From NCBI GenBank assembly GCA_003255025.1, contig QANY01008633.1, positions 62,001-126,000 on the forward strand: 64,000 nt of DNA, read 5' to 3'. Below are positions 1 to 9,987 of this stretch, one piece after another. The position numbers and the translations under genes are program-made. Origin of the DNA: Datisca glomerata (Eukaryota; Streptophyta; Magnoliopsida; Cucurbitales; Datiscaceae). Position 1 is the stretch's first letter, and each line of letters begins with the position of its first letter. The notes under the pieces are model-generated. The model searched no databases, was not told the DNA's origin, and saw only the letters and a program-made list of their open reading frames with translations.

Positions 1-695
1 ATGTTCTCCTTGTCATACACGGGTGTGTATGCAAGTGTTACTTATACATATTTTGTGTACGAGTACTGAATTTTTAATTTGTTATATCAAGTAGGTGTTT
101 TTTCCCTTTGAAATCCTAGGTTCTTAAGTGGTATTACAAGTTCTAGAAGTAATATAATGATGAAAAAATAATCTTGGTGCAAGAACTATCTTTATTTGGT
201 TAAAGTATCATTCTCCATTTACATTTGGAAGAAATTTATATGCCTTTTCCACTTTATCCAATTGCAATCAACTAGATAGAGCTTTGCTGAGAAGAGAAGA
301 AAATGAGCGTTTAAACTCTATAATTCTGAAGAAAATTTTTTCGTTTGAAATTGTTATTTTTCTTTTGTAAAATAAGAGTAGTTAGGATAGGCATAATATC
401 TAGTCATGCTAAAAAAAACTTCCACTTTAGTTAACTAGTTATTAACTAATTGGTCATTCTGGACAATTGGTTTATGGGTTTATATTATTTTCAATGCTGG
501 TCAGTAGTTCTACTTTTGTTTAGTACTGGGTTAAATATGTTCTATTAAATTTATATTCTTTGGCAGTCTTAATAAATGGCAGAAGGTGCATCAATTTACA
601 TCTTTCTTGATCATGGGCTTTCTGCTTGAGTAAAGACTAGCAATGAGACTTAAAAGCTTCAAGAATTTCATCAGGGTTTCACTTCAAGAATCTAA

Positions 696-890
696 TTTAA
701 TATTGTTAGTTCTAGTGTGTGTATGTGTTTGGGGGGAGGGGGTTATCACTAGTATCTGAGCGTGTTAGATACTTTTTAAATACTTATGGATTGATGCTCA
801 TTTAATATTGTTAGTTTTAGTATGTGTTGGGGGTTATCATTTTGTATATGAACGTGCTAGATTCTTTTTAAATACTTATGGATTGAAGAA
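696..890. repeat. Tandem duplication, two copies of about 105 bases
   Basis: The segment starting TTTAATATTGTTAGTTCTAG at 696 recurs at 801, and both copies end with a shared TTAAATACTTATGGATTGA near 780 and 886. The first copy holds an extra G-rich run. It lies inside the CACTA interior just upstream of the transposase exon. Confidence 0.75.
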
Positions 891-925
891 TATATTTATC
901 TTGAATCTTGATCATTGTGTTACAG

Positions 926-1082
926 GAACGCATGTGTGCTTTACGGGATGAGCCTATCGCTGAAGATGCCACACCTTGCACTGAAGAAGAGATAGTTGAA
1001 GAAGTCCTCAAGAGAAATAAATGTCTTGGACATGGAGCCCCACCTGCATCTTCTTCCAAGAAAAAGACTCTATATAGAGAAA
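926..1082 (+). pseudogene. CACTA transposase C-terminal exon (plant En/Spm transposase family)
   Basis: After a good acceptor (TTACAG at 920-925) the reading frame gives ERMCALRDEP, then an acidic stretch ending TEEEIVEEVLKR, then LGHG and a Ser/Lys-rich tail. The pattern E-I-x-x-E-V-L-x-R followed by G-L-G-H-G-like residues is a hallmark of the C-terminus of plant En/Spm (Ptta) transposases. The usual SGY segment between VLKR and LGHG is missing, so this copy looks shortened. The frame stays open to a stop at 1235, but the last 50 codons look like intron or UTR. It sits about 630 bases inside the CACTA 3' terminus. Only this exon is recognisable, so it is probably non-functional. Confidence 0.65.
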
Positions 1083-1379
1083 ATATAGAATTGGTTTTCC
1101 ACCTCCTAACAATGACTCAACAACACAAACATAATTTCAGAATATTTGTTAATCATTATAGTTGCAACAATCAAGCTTTAAATACTCTCTTTTTTATTTA
1201 TCTTTTTTGGATACCATTTGTGAACCATATTTTGTAGTTAATTATGTTTCAGAGATTTTGTAATGAAAACTTTGTTACATTTTACATTAATGTTTAAATA
1301 TACGCATTTCTTACAAAAATATTGGGTTTGATAAATTTTCTGATGATATTATTACTATCACAGGTGTATATGAAACAAA

Positions 1380-1716
1380 AAATCAGAATTTTGTATTTAC
1401 ATTTTGAATAAATAAAATTTGACCACGAAATCATTTCACGACCAAATAAATTTGGTCACAAAAGACTTTAAGCAACCAACCTATTGTTGGTGACAAAAGA
1501 CTTTAGGTGACGAAAAATAAAGTGGTCGCAAAAGCTTTTTGCGACTACCACATTTTTTGGTCGCCAAAACCCTAGAGACCAGAATTAGGTCGTCATGAAA
1601 GGTCTAACGTGACAAACTTCAATTCTTGTTGCGAAAGGCTTTCGCTGACGAAGTGAAAGTGACGACTCTCGCGATGAGCTAATTTTGATCGCTAAAGCCC
1701 TTGTGTTCTTGTAGTG
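1380..1716. repeat. CACTA subterminal repeat array and terminal inverted repeat
   Basis: Repeated short motifs such as GGTCGC/GCGACC and GACGAAA occur in both orientations, ending in the CACTA terminus at 1706-1716. The motif differs from the GCGACGGTT family used by the elements at 39.3 and 57.1 kb, so this is a separate CACTA family. Confidence 0.7.
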
Positions 1717-2002
1717 CACAAAAGTCCCAACTTTACCATGGACGTATTCGGTCCAGCCATGTCTATTGTTGACATCATGAGAAGTTCCTGACTTCACTAT
1801 GTTAGGAAAATGATCAAACCATGCATACAACCAAGCTACAAAAAAGCTTCTACGAAGAAAGACCATCATCCGAAGGAAGCATAACCATAAGACACTTATA
1901 TGCATCTAAGAAGTTCCATCCTCATTTAGAGAAAATTCATTATAGGAAGACTTATTCTCATCTAGATGAAGCACACCCATTGGACGCCTCATCATCATCC
2001 AC

Positions 2003-2490
2003 TATAGGACAACTAGAGAAAATGTTACTTTTAGTGCCCAAGTTTTTCACTTGAACTAAGAATATTGGGGCATACTGTGGAAGGGCCAACATAATTTTGG
2101 CTTAGTCTAAGTCGAGTTTATGCAATGCTAATGGACCTAGTTAGAGTCCATCATATTTTCATACAAGGTTCGAGTCAGACTTGAAGGAAGGATTTGTGAC
2201 ACATGGTCGTGTCACCACCATCATTGGTCGAGTCCTACATTATAGGACTACTAGAGAAAACATTACTTTCAGTGTCAACATTTTTCACTCGAACTGAGAA
2301 TACGGTGGCATGTTGTGGAAGGGCCAACATAGTTTTGGCTTAGGCTAAATCAAGCTTATGCAATGGCTAATGGACCTAGTTAGAATCCATCTAATTGTCA
2401 TACAAGGTTTGAGTAGACTTGAAGGAAGGCTTTATGCACATGGTCATGTAGCCACCATCACTGGTCGATTCACACACGACAATATCCGCT
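2003..2490. repeat. Tandem duplication, unit about 238 bases, two diverged copies
   Basis: TATAGGAC followed by ACTAGAGAAAA occurs at 2003 and again at 2241. The shared text includes GGAAGGGCCAACATA, TAATGGACCTAGTTAGA, CATACAAGGTT and GACTTGAAGGAAGG in the same order. Nothing in it codes for a recognised protein. Just upstream (1740-2000) is unassigned sequence with short open frames only. Confidence 0.8.
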
Positions 2491-2790
2491 TGATAGAATC
2501 AAGTTACCATTTACGACATCATCTTGTGATGTGTAATGGAGACCCATCCTATAAGATAGAGTCCTCACACATCAAGAGGAGTAACAATCATAGAGTAATG
2601 AAATGAAAAAAGAGTAATATTAAGTAGGCAACTTGTGTTAACAAAAGCTGAAATGAATAGAACTACTCGTTTAGTTTACACGTTAATATTAGATTAACTT
2701 ATCTCTCAAAAAGTGGTAAAGATACAAGTCATTTGATACAAGTCTTTAAATTACAAATAAACTTTCCCTCGCAGCTAAATAACTGTAAAT

Positions 2791-3910
2791 TTTTTTCCGG
2801 GTCAGAGAGGATAATATCATGTTGTTTTTTTCCAGGTCTTGACAGTACTTTGTTAAGTCTGATTATCATTTAGCTTGCAACTTAAAGAGAAATGGAATTC
2901 TGGGAAAAGCTCTTGAAGATATGGCTAGTATAGACTGCAACTCCAAGCTTGCTTAGACAGATTTGTGGAAACTTAAAATTAGCCCTAAACTCAAATCTTT
3001 TAGGGGGATGCACTTAATTCCCGCTTGCCCATTCTGTCTTAAAGAAATAGAGAGCAATGTCCATCTATTTTTTAAATGCAGGTTTGCTCAAGCTATATGA
3101 TTCGACTCTCCTCTCAATTTGAAGATTATGGATATACCTGGCAGTAATATGCAAGATATTTGGCAATGGTTTATCACCAACCTCCCAATCTCAAATCTAG
3201 ACTTTTCATCATTGGGCTTTGGAGAATCTGAAAAACTAGAAATGATCTAGTTTTTAATGGTAAAGAAGCCACACCTCACGATGTTTTGAAGAAGATGTAT
3301 TGAGATGCCGTTGCAAATGGACTAAATTATTTAGAGGCAAGCCTGAACTGTCTCTCCTTCAGCCGCGACAAGCAATTTTCTCCCTGCTCCAGCGTGCACT
3401 AACATGGGTAATGCTTCCCATCCTTGTTGGAGAATATACACGGATGCTGCCTAGAATCCAGCTACAAATAACAGAGGTTTAGGTTGGTGTTTGGTTAATC
3501 CAGGAAATTTTGTAGTAGCAGCTGGCTTTAAAAGGGTGGGATTCGTTTTGAATACTACGGTAGGAGAAGCCTTAGTTATTTTGTGGGTGATGGAGGAGTG
3601 TCGTACTTGACATGTCTCTTCGATTATAGTTTGTTTTGATGCTTTGAGCTTGGTTAATATGTTAAATGACTCTTGTAGCAAGGATGGAACTCTCCTCTCC
3701 CCCATTCATGATATCTTCTTTCTTAAGAATGTTTTTGAGTCTGTGAATTTTGTCTATGTGCCTAGGTCTAACAATGGCATAGTCCATAATTTGGCTAAGA
3801 TGGGTACTTCGGATTGTATCGCTTGTGTAGCAACTCGTCCATTTCCTCATCGAATTGTTTTGATTGTAGACTGTTCTTGAGTAGTAACGCATTTCTCTTT
3901 AACAAAAAAA
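2791..3910 (+). mobile_element. 5'-truncated L1-type LINE: reverse-transcriptase zinc-binding region plus RNase H
   Basis: The translation between about 2950 and 3260 gives LWKLKISPKLKSF, then CPFCLKEIESNVHLFFKC, the Cys-x2-Cys...His-x4-Cys pattern of the zf-RVT domain at the end of plant non-LTR reverse transcriptases. From 3478 to 3880 one frame reads GLGWCLVNPGNF, then GEALVILWVMEE, then FDALSLVNMLND and finally a YVPRSNNGIVHNLAKMG segment. That is the order of an RVT_3-type RNase H, with one in-frame stop near 3608. The element ends in an A-rich tail at 3901-3910. AATAACTGTAA at about 2779-2789 and AATAACTGCAA at about 3911-3920 look like the two copies of the target duplication. Stops in the zinc-binding part show it is dead. 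Confidence 0.8.
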
Positions 3911-3920
3911 AATAACTGCA

Positions 3921-5129
3921 AGTGTTTAAACAATGTAAACGAAGTATGGTCCCTACTTAATTAGAAATGATTCTTTCCAATCTTTGAGTTTGGACGTGCT
4001 CTAATGGTATGATCTTCCACGTTCATTTTCTAATATTGGGGAATCGGACGTGCTACATGGTAGGTATGATCACAATCATGAGTAACATTTTCCCAATAAA
4101 CTAAAAACAAATAAATAAATATCATCTACAACCCATACAGACTAATCTTTGAGTCTAATCTAAGTGTTAATGATTAAGCATATCATTAACCCATATGTAT
4201 ATATATTTTCCTCATCGTACATATTATTAAGCATGGTCTCGTCTCAACCACCTGCCTAATTCCATGATTAACTCAACTGAATGATCTACATAAATAAATA
4301 TACATATTTTTTTATATTTTAAAAAGAAACTCAGTTCCTTATTGGACAATTGTCTGTGTGAATAAAAATTGTGTATAAAAGTAAGCGCAAAACTTAGTTA
4401 TTTTTTCATCTGATAATATAAATATAATACTAGATATTAATGCGACATTTCACAAAAAATTTCTGATAATCATGACGTAATTTTTGATAAATTGTATAGT
4501 ATTTTTAGTTTACTATGATTCTCGGTTAGCCACTGTAAGTTAAATTTCCTCGATGAATACCACAAATAATTTAAAATGTCAGAATCAAATTCTTTCTTTA
4601 AACCTCAAATTTTAAAGTCGTTTGTGTTATTGATAATTTTATATTTACGATTATTATCAATATTTTCTTTGATTTAATAAGTTTATCAACGACATAAACA
4701 CCCATTTTGGGCCAACAGACGAACCTTTTGCATTACTTCAAATTTTTGCGAGAACTAAACTAGGAAAATTAGACTTACAATGAGTTTGCGAATCAATATT
4801 ACCTTGAAGGACTAAATTTATTCATGCCTTAAGTTAATCTGAGAAATAACATAATCAGTGGTTACTGAAAATATATTTATATTATTTCTTTAGAAAAATT
4901 CTATTATAAATTTTAAAAAATAAAAAAAATATGACTCAAACTTAAATAATCTAAAATATAAATATGTAAATCTAATGAAATATGTAAACTCAACTTATCA
5001 TATTTAAAATATTGATAATGTTGGACAGAAAACTCACACACTGTTACGTAGGTCATTTTACTTCACACCGAAAATTGATATCATCTGTGAATAAAAAAAC
5101 AAAAATAATTAAAAATATTTTGGGGACTA
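3921..5129. other. AT-rich intergenic DNA, no feature recognised
   Basis: Only short shadow ORFs. A GGACGTGCT motif recurs at about 3991 and 4047 with similar flanks. I see no gene, RNA or transposon terminus here. Confidence 0.6.
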
Positions 5130-5360
5130 GCAACGGAGGTCACGTGATATGGTGTCAGACCGTGGGAGGACAAAGGTAGACAGTGCATATGGAGCTGGCA
5201 TGGCAGACACGCACGTACCACGTGTGTATCATTATCCTCCCTTTTGGCCCCAAATCTATTTTTTTATTATTGCTTTGGCCTCTGCTGTTAGTTAGCCTTT
5301 TCGAAAGCAGGAAAGGTCGTCGTGGGGTACTCTGCCACCTCATCATCGCCACGTCAGAAT
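5130..5360. promoter_or_regulatory. Cluster of ACGT-core (G-box/ABRE-like) boxes in a GC-richer island, no gene attached
   Basis: CACGTG occurs at 5141-5146 and 5219-5224. The second is preceded by GCACGTAC, and GCCACGTCAG lies at about 5348. The block is clearly more GC-rich than its flanks. Plant bZIP and bHLH factors bind such cores, which is established knowledge. That this is a promoter relic is inference, because no coding exon follows on either strand within 1 kb. Confidence 0.3.
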
Positions 5361-5370
5361 AATGAATGGT

Positions 5371-6600
5371 TGACCACATCCTGATGATAGCGAATTATTT
5401 TATATTTTATATTTTTGTAGTTTTGATTTGGTGGTTTGTTTTTCGTTCAGTCCGATGTGGTCACGGCTTTGGAAGTTGGACCCCCTTCCCCGACCGATTC
5501 AGGTTACGTGGTCCTTTCTCTTCTTGCTTACACCGGCTTTGGTTGATTTTAGTTAAAAATAGAGTGGTAAATCTTATGATTTTAGTTTAGGGACACTATC
5601 AAAGTAGCAATGTGAGGGTAAATCTATAATTTTTTTCTGAAAGTTTTTAATATTTAAAAGCTTGTTTATTAGTAGTTTTGATATTTATTATTGTAGTTAA
5701 ATATTTTTAAACAAAATCAAGTCAAATCAATAATAAAACTCTTGAATTTTCAGCTAATATATAAATACGTTAACTCATCTATTATTTGTTTTTAAAAAAG
5801 TTTTACCTGATTTGTATAATTTTTTTATATCACCTGATTTTTATAAATACTAGTAATTTGAAAGTGTGAAAAATAACATTTCTTAAGAAATCATAAAATA
5901 CATATATTAATCAATCAAAATGTAAAAACATGTTATGCATTTAAATTAATATCCAAGATTTTAATAGTTTATAAAAACTATATTTGATTTTAGAGTATTA
6001 GAAATACATATATGAGTATCTATCTTTGATGAAATATTTATTAAATGAAATAATAGAAATTGTGTACTTTGGAGAGTAAAAAACAAGTAAAACAATTGTA
6101 CAATGAAACAAACAAAACCAAAAAAAGAAATCAAAATTATGGGGGATATAAATGAAAGTGTTATTTACTAAACGTGCTCACATAAAAAAATAAAAAAATA
6201 ATGAGTGAGACATAAAAATAAATTAAAGAAGATACAATGTCAAAAAACAGCATGAAACATAAAAAAATCAGCGTATACAAAAGATCCAGTCATAAGTAAA
6301 TAGATTATATTTACTTAAATCAATTGACATGTTTTTTTTATTATAGGATAATGAATAATTTACGAGTATCGAATTCTGGATGATATTGAGACATTCAAAC
6401 ATAGGTTTAATGGAATAACGTACACACAAATTATAAACTATGTAAGAAACTACTGTTTCCTACTAAATTGTGCTACCTACTACTGAGAATAGAGTGAAAC
6501 TTTCATTTCATGTAAAACTATTGACAATGACCTTGAAAGTACTTATATGTATAAATATATGCACCCCAGTATATCTACATTCCACCGTCATCGTTTTGAG
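5371..6600. other. AT-rich intergenic DNA, no feature recognised
   Basis: No open frame of substance, no terminal repeats and no recognised family; several poly-A and poly-T runs. Confidence 0.6.
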
Positions 6601-6610
6601 TATCTCTGAG

Positions 6611-6990
6611 TAAGGGGTATGCACGATTCAATTTGATTGGTTACTAGACTATTTTTATAATTGAACCGAATTTATAAGTTACCTAAGTAGTCGAACTAAA
6701 CCAGTGACTGTAACTGAACCAAACAGGTGACTGTACTATAACCGAACCAACCAGATAGTGGTTTCGGTTTGGTTGGTTGTAGTCGGTTAGATTATTTATG
6801 ATTTTGATGATATATATGCTAAAATATTAATTAAGGTTATGATATTATACATATATTAAAATACTAATATTAAAACTTATATTTTCATGGTTATAAATCA
6901 GTTTGAATCGATTACTATTTCACAGAAAAAATAACCTAACTAAATTTGTAGTTATTTACATTAGCATGACTGAAATGATAGAATAAAAGA
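6611..6990. mobile_element. Probable non-autonomous hAT-type relic with AACCGAA-rich subterminal DNA
   Basis: It starts TAAGGGGTATGCACG, close to the usual plant hAT terminus TAGGGGTGTGCA. It continues with many AACCGAA, AACCAAAC and GGTTTGG motifs in both orientations, including an inverted pair around 6736-6775. The right terminus is not convincing, so the end coordinate is approximate. Confidence 0.4.
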
Positions 6991-7059
6991 ACCGATCACA
7001 CTAACAAATATAAGAATAATACATCTAATGTTGTCTCCTACCGAGTAGGGGTAGGTTTT

Positions 7060-8016
7060 TTCCTTTCCTTTGATTTCAAGCACATTTTCTTAGTCATAGA
7101 TTTTCTGAGTAGTGATTGTATCGATGACGATCTGGCCATTCATCTCGATCGGTGTAACATCATCGAGGAGGAAGCTAGTGAGAATGTCATTCCAAGGGAG
7201 GTTGCGTATAGGAGTCTCGAAGCTTGTGGGTTGAGTATTCTTCTTATCACCTGGAACGAATAGGAAGCATAAAACTGAGGGTTTTTTAGAGGAGGAAAAA
7301 ACTTACGAGCGAGAAGTTCTTGGAGCCGAAGAAGAAGAAAAGAACTATGCAAACGAATATGTGTCTTCTAAAAGGGTAGAGGAAGCCGACCCTAAGCGGC
7401 CCAAAGGTACGTCATGAAAGCTATGGTGTGGAATTATCAGGGTGTGGGGAACCACCTGACAGTTTCCTCATTGCGAGGGATTTCTAAATCCCATTCCCAG
7501 GATCTAATTTTTTTGCTTGAAACAAAGAATAAATATGCTAGTGTTAGCAAATTGAAGTATTTGTTCAGAGCTTCAGACTATGTTACGGGGGATTTCGTCG
7601 GTACAATGGGTGGTTTGGCAGTTTTTGGGGCTGATGATTCTATTGTATCTTTAATTAAATATGGTGATTTTTATGGAATTGAGAGTGTTTGATGTTGTCA
7701 AGAACTATTTTGGCGTATTTTTACAGTGTATTTAAGTACTATTGATACGATAAGTAAAGATCAATTAGACATTATTATTGATTGATGCAAATCTTGTGGG
7801 GAGGGATTTGTGGTTTTGAGGGATTTTAACGATATGATGAGTCCAAAGGAGAAACAAGGAGGGCTAAAGAGGGAGGCTGCAGCTTTGCTCTTCTGCAAGA
7901 ATTCCTTTAGGATTGTGTTTTAATGGACCTTGGCTATGTAGGACCTTCCTTCACTTGGGTGAATCGAAGGGATAAGAGGGAACTGATTAAGGAAAGATTG
8001 GATAGATGTTTTGGGC
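7060..8016 (+). mobile_element. LINE relic: end of ORF1 region and AP-endonuclease domain of ORF2
   Basis: ORF2 begins near 7414 with MKAMVWNYQGVGN, matching the N-terminal 'WNxxG' strand of LINE AP-type endonucleases. LIFLLETK (the catalytic Glu motif) and GGLAVFG follow in one 92-codon frame. After a frame break the text continues with GFVVLRDFNDM (the GDFN motif with G to R), then LGYVGPSFTWVNRRDK and ERLDRCFG. This is the standard order FTW...ERLDR at the end of the domain. The copy stops abruptly at about 8016, so reverse transcriptase is missing. In-frame stops around 7692 and 7785 show decay. The stretch 7060-7400 may be the end of ORF1 but has no diagnostic motif. Confidence 0.75.
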
Positions 8017-8589
8017 ATTTCAGTTAGATGCATATTCACACCCAATCCCTTCCCTCTTCAGTCTTCTCTCTCTTTTTCTTCTCGAGAGAGACTCGCCATT
8101 CTTACGGTTCTCTGTCGCAGATTCTCTCTCGAAGCTCTCTCTTTGTAGATCCCTCTCTCAACTCTATCCACACAAGGAGATACATGGTGTGATTTTTCTT
8201 ACTTTAGTGTGCGATCTCTCTGAAAGTCATGACAACGAGCTCTTTCGTTAAGTTCTCCTACTCTACTCTCTCCTTTTTCTCTTACAAATAAATTAAATTT
8301 CATTCTCCCCTTCTCCATACCCTTGCTCATGATCAAGTGAATAGAGATGGCTCTTCACATCTTTCATTTGTGAGACTAGGGCTCTTCGCGTCTATTGTAG
8401 AAAATATATAGGTTTTTGGCTTTGGCATGCATGGCTTCGTATGTCCTCTGAAAAGCCTTGTGATTCTAATTCTTCTTCATATATTTGCCCTAATCTCGCA
8501 CAGTCGCTTGTATCTCTTAACAAAGCTTATAAATCAGAGGTAGATTTTTCATTTCATCACATTTTGATGTATCAACATTGAATTCATTA
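8017..8589. other. CT-rich stretch upstream of the bHLH relic
   Basis: Dense CTCTCT/TTCTCTC tracts between about 8045 and 8290 resemble a plant 5' leader. No convincing exon was found. It may be the leader of the bHLH relic that follows, or unrelated. Confidence 0.3.
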
Positions 8590-9987
8590 ACATCCCTTCC
8601 ATAGCCCTCCAGTATCTGATGCACTTGTCGGCATACCCCAACCACCTGGAATCCATCCTCGGGTGCGAGCAAGAAGAGGGCAAGCAACAGATCCCATAGC
8701 ATAGCAGAACGGGTAAACTCAATATGGTTCTGTTAGTAGATAAACTTATATAAACATCTCACCACAAAAATATATTCAAGAGTTCCTACATAATATGTTC
8801 TATTCTAGATATAACAAGCTTGAATGTAAGTATAAAGGTATGTAAATGTGTAATTTTTATTTGATCCAAACAGATAACGTGGTCCACTATATAAATTAGT
8901 GTTGAATCCCTACATGATATGTTCTATTCTATTTCAATCCCACTGTATCCAAAGTGTTGTTGAAAATTTTACTTACGTGTAATGATGTCTACTAGGTGCA
9001 TTTGCATAGGGAAAGAATTACGGAGAGGATGAAGGCTTTACATGAGGTGGTTCCTGGTTCGATCAAGGTCGATACAGACTCAACTGGTACTTCCATAGAG
9101 TTGAAGTTCAATCTTCAGCTTGTGGTTGTTATGCCCATACTCTTAACAATCTGGATTCAGGTCCTCTCCTATAGGCCATTCATATGCTTTCAATGGTCTT
9201 GATCGGTTATTTATGCCAATGGTCTTGTGGTTGTTATGTTCCATGCTCTTGACAATCTGGATTTGGGTCCTCTCCTGTTGGTCATTCATATGCTTCCAAT
9301 GGTCTTGATCGACTATTTATGATCTTCAGTACCTAAAAAAATTTAAAAAAAACTTTTTAGGACAATTGAAGCAAAACCAGTAGTCAAAATCTCCTACAAC
9401 ACCTCTCATGCTTTTCAGAGAGAAAAAAATGAGAAGATCTTATCCCAATAATCTGATGGAGGCTTCCGTCCCTAGTCAAATTCATTCAGATTTTACTTCA
9501 ATTGATTCATGATTACTATCGTTATCGTAATTTTTTACAGACAGATAGAACAACTTTGCTTGATGAAATCGTGGATTACGTAAAGCTTCTAAGGCTCCAA
9601 GTCAAGGTATTGAGGTTTACAATTCCATTCATTGATATGGGTTTATTCAAATTTTCTCTACTCTACATAATGTTGTCGTATTCATTATCTGAAGTAATTC
9701 AAGTGACATGTAGCTTCTTCTTCCTTATCCAGTACCTTTTACATTTGTTATTAACTTAAAAAATTCATTATTATTGAGGCTAGAGTAACTCATAATTGAA
9801 CAGGAGAGGATATGATATGCTTTTAAGTTAGTTTCACTTTAATTACTTTACCCATATTTGATTTTCTTCTTGGCGAATACTCGTGCAAATTCTCAGCATT
9901 AGTAGACTCGATGGAGCTGGTGCTATGGCTCAACTTGTAGCCGAGGTGGATCAGCTCAAGATCTGCCTTCCATTGAAGCAATTTTAA
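8590..9987 (+). pseudogene. bHLH transcription factor relic, UNE12/bHLH7/bHLH59 type
   Basis: Four exon-like blocks lie in order. About 8597-8711 encodes GIHPRVRARRGQATDP, the invariant segment just before the bHLH domain. About 9003-9067 encodes LHRERITERMKALHEVVPGSIK (basic region and helix 1). 9541-9606 encodes TDRTTLLDEIVDYVKLLRLQ and VK (helix 2), with clean AG and GT borders. 9889-9987 encodes ILSISRLDGAGAMAQLVAEV and a stop at 9985. Intron positions agree with this family. Damage: one C is missing after GATCCC near 8694, shifting the frame into a stop. The acceptor before the last block reads GCAA instead of GCAG. The Leu-Gly-Gly of the family reads LDG. TDR and DYVKLLRLQVK favour the UNE12/bHLH7/59 clade over the LRL clade. 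No start codon or complete N-terminus was found. Confidence 0.75.
9119..9325. repeat. Tandem duplication, period about 107 bases
   Basis: TTGTGGTTGTTATG at 9119 and about 9225, each followed by CAATCTGGATT, GGTCCTCTCCT, TCATATGCTT and AATGGTCTTGATCG. It lies within an intron of the bHLH relic. A second, shorter duplication (CCTACAT-ATGTTCTATTCTA at about 8785 and 8910) lies in the preceding intron. Confidence 0.8.

Larger units (their letters stand above)
1..1716 (+). mobile_element. CACTA (En/Spm-like) transposon, 3' part; 5' part lies outside the window
   Basis: The right end is seen directly: the bases at 1706-1716 read TTCTTGTAGTG, the reverse complement of the classic CACTA terminus CACTACAAGAA. 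From about 1380 to 1700 there are many short copies of GGTCGCAAAAG/GACGAAAA-type motifs in both orientations, as expected for a CACTA subterminal region that binds transposase. A transposase-like exon lies at 926-1082 on the same strand, which fixes the orientation. No left terminus was found, so the element must begin upstream of base 1. The 3-base target duplication cannot be tested for that reason. The stretch 1-925 shows no other coding sequence and is probably intron or degenerate interior. Confidence 0.8.

Noticed and set aside
6611..7050. Complete hAT element ending at the second TAGGGGTAGG near 7046
   Set aside because: The right-hand motif is in the same orientation as the left one, not inverted, so it cannot be the partner terminus.
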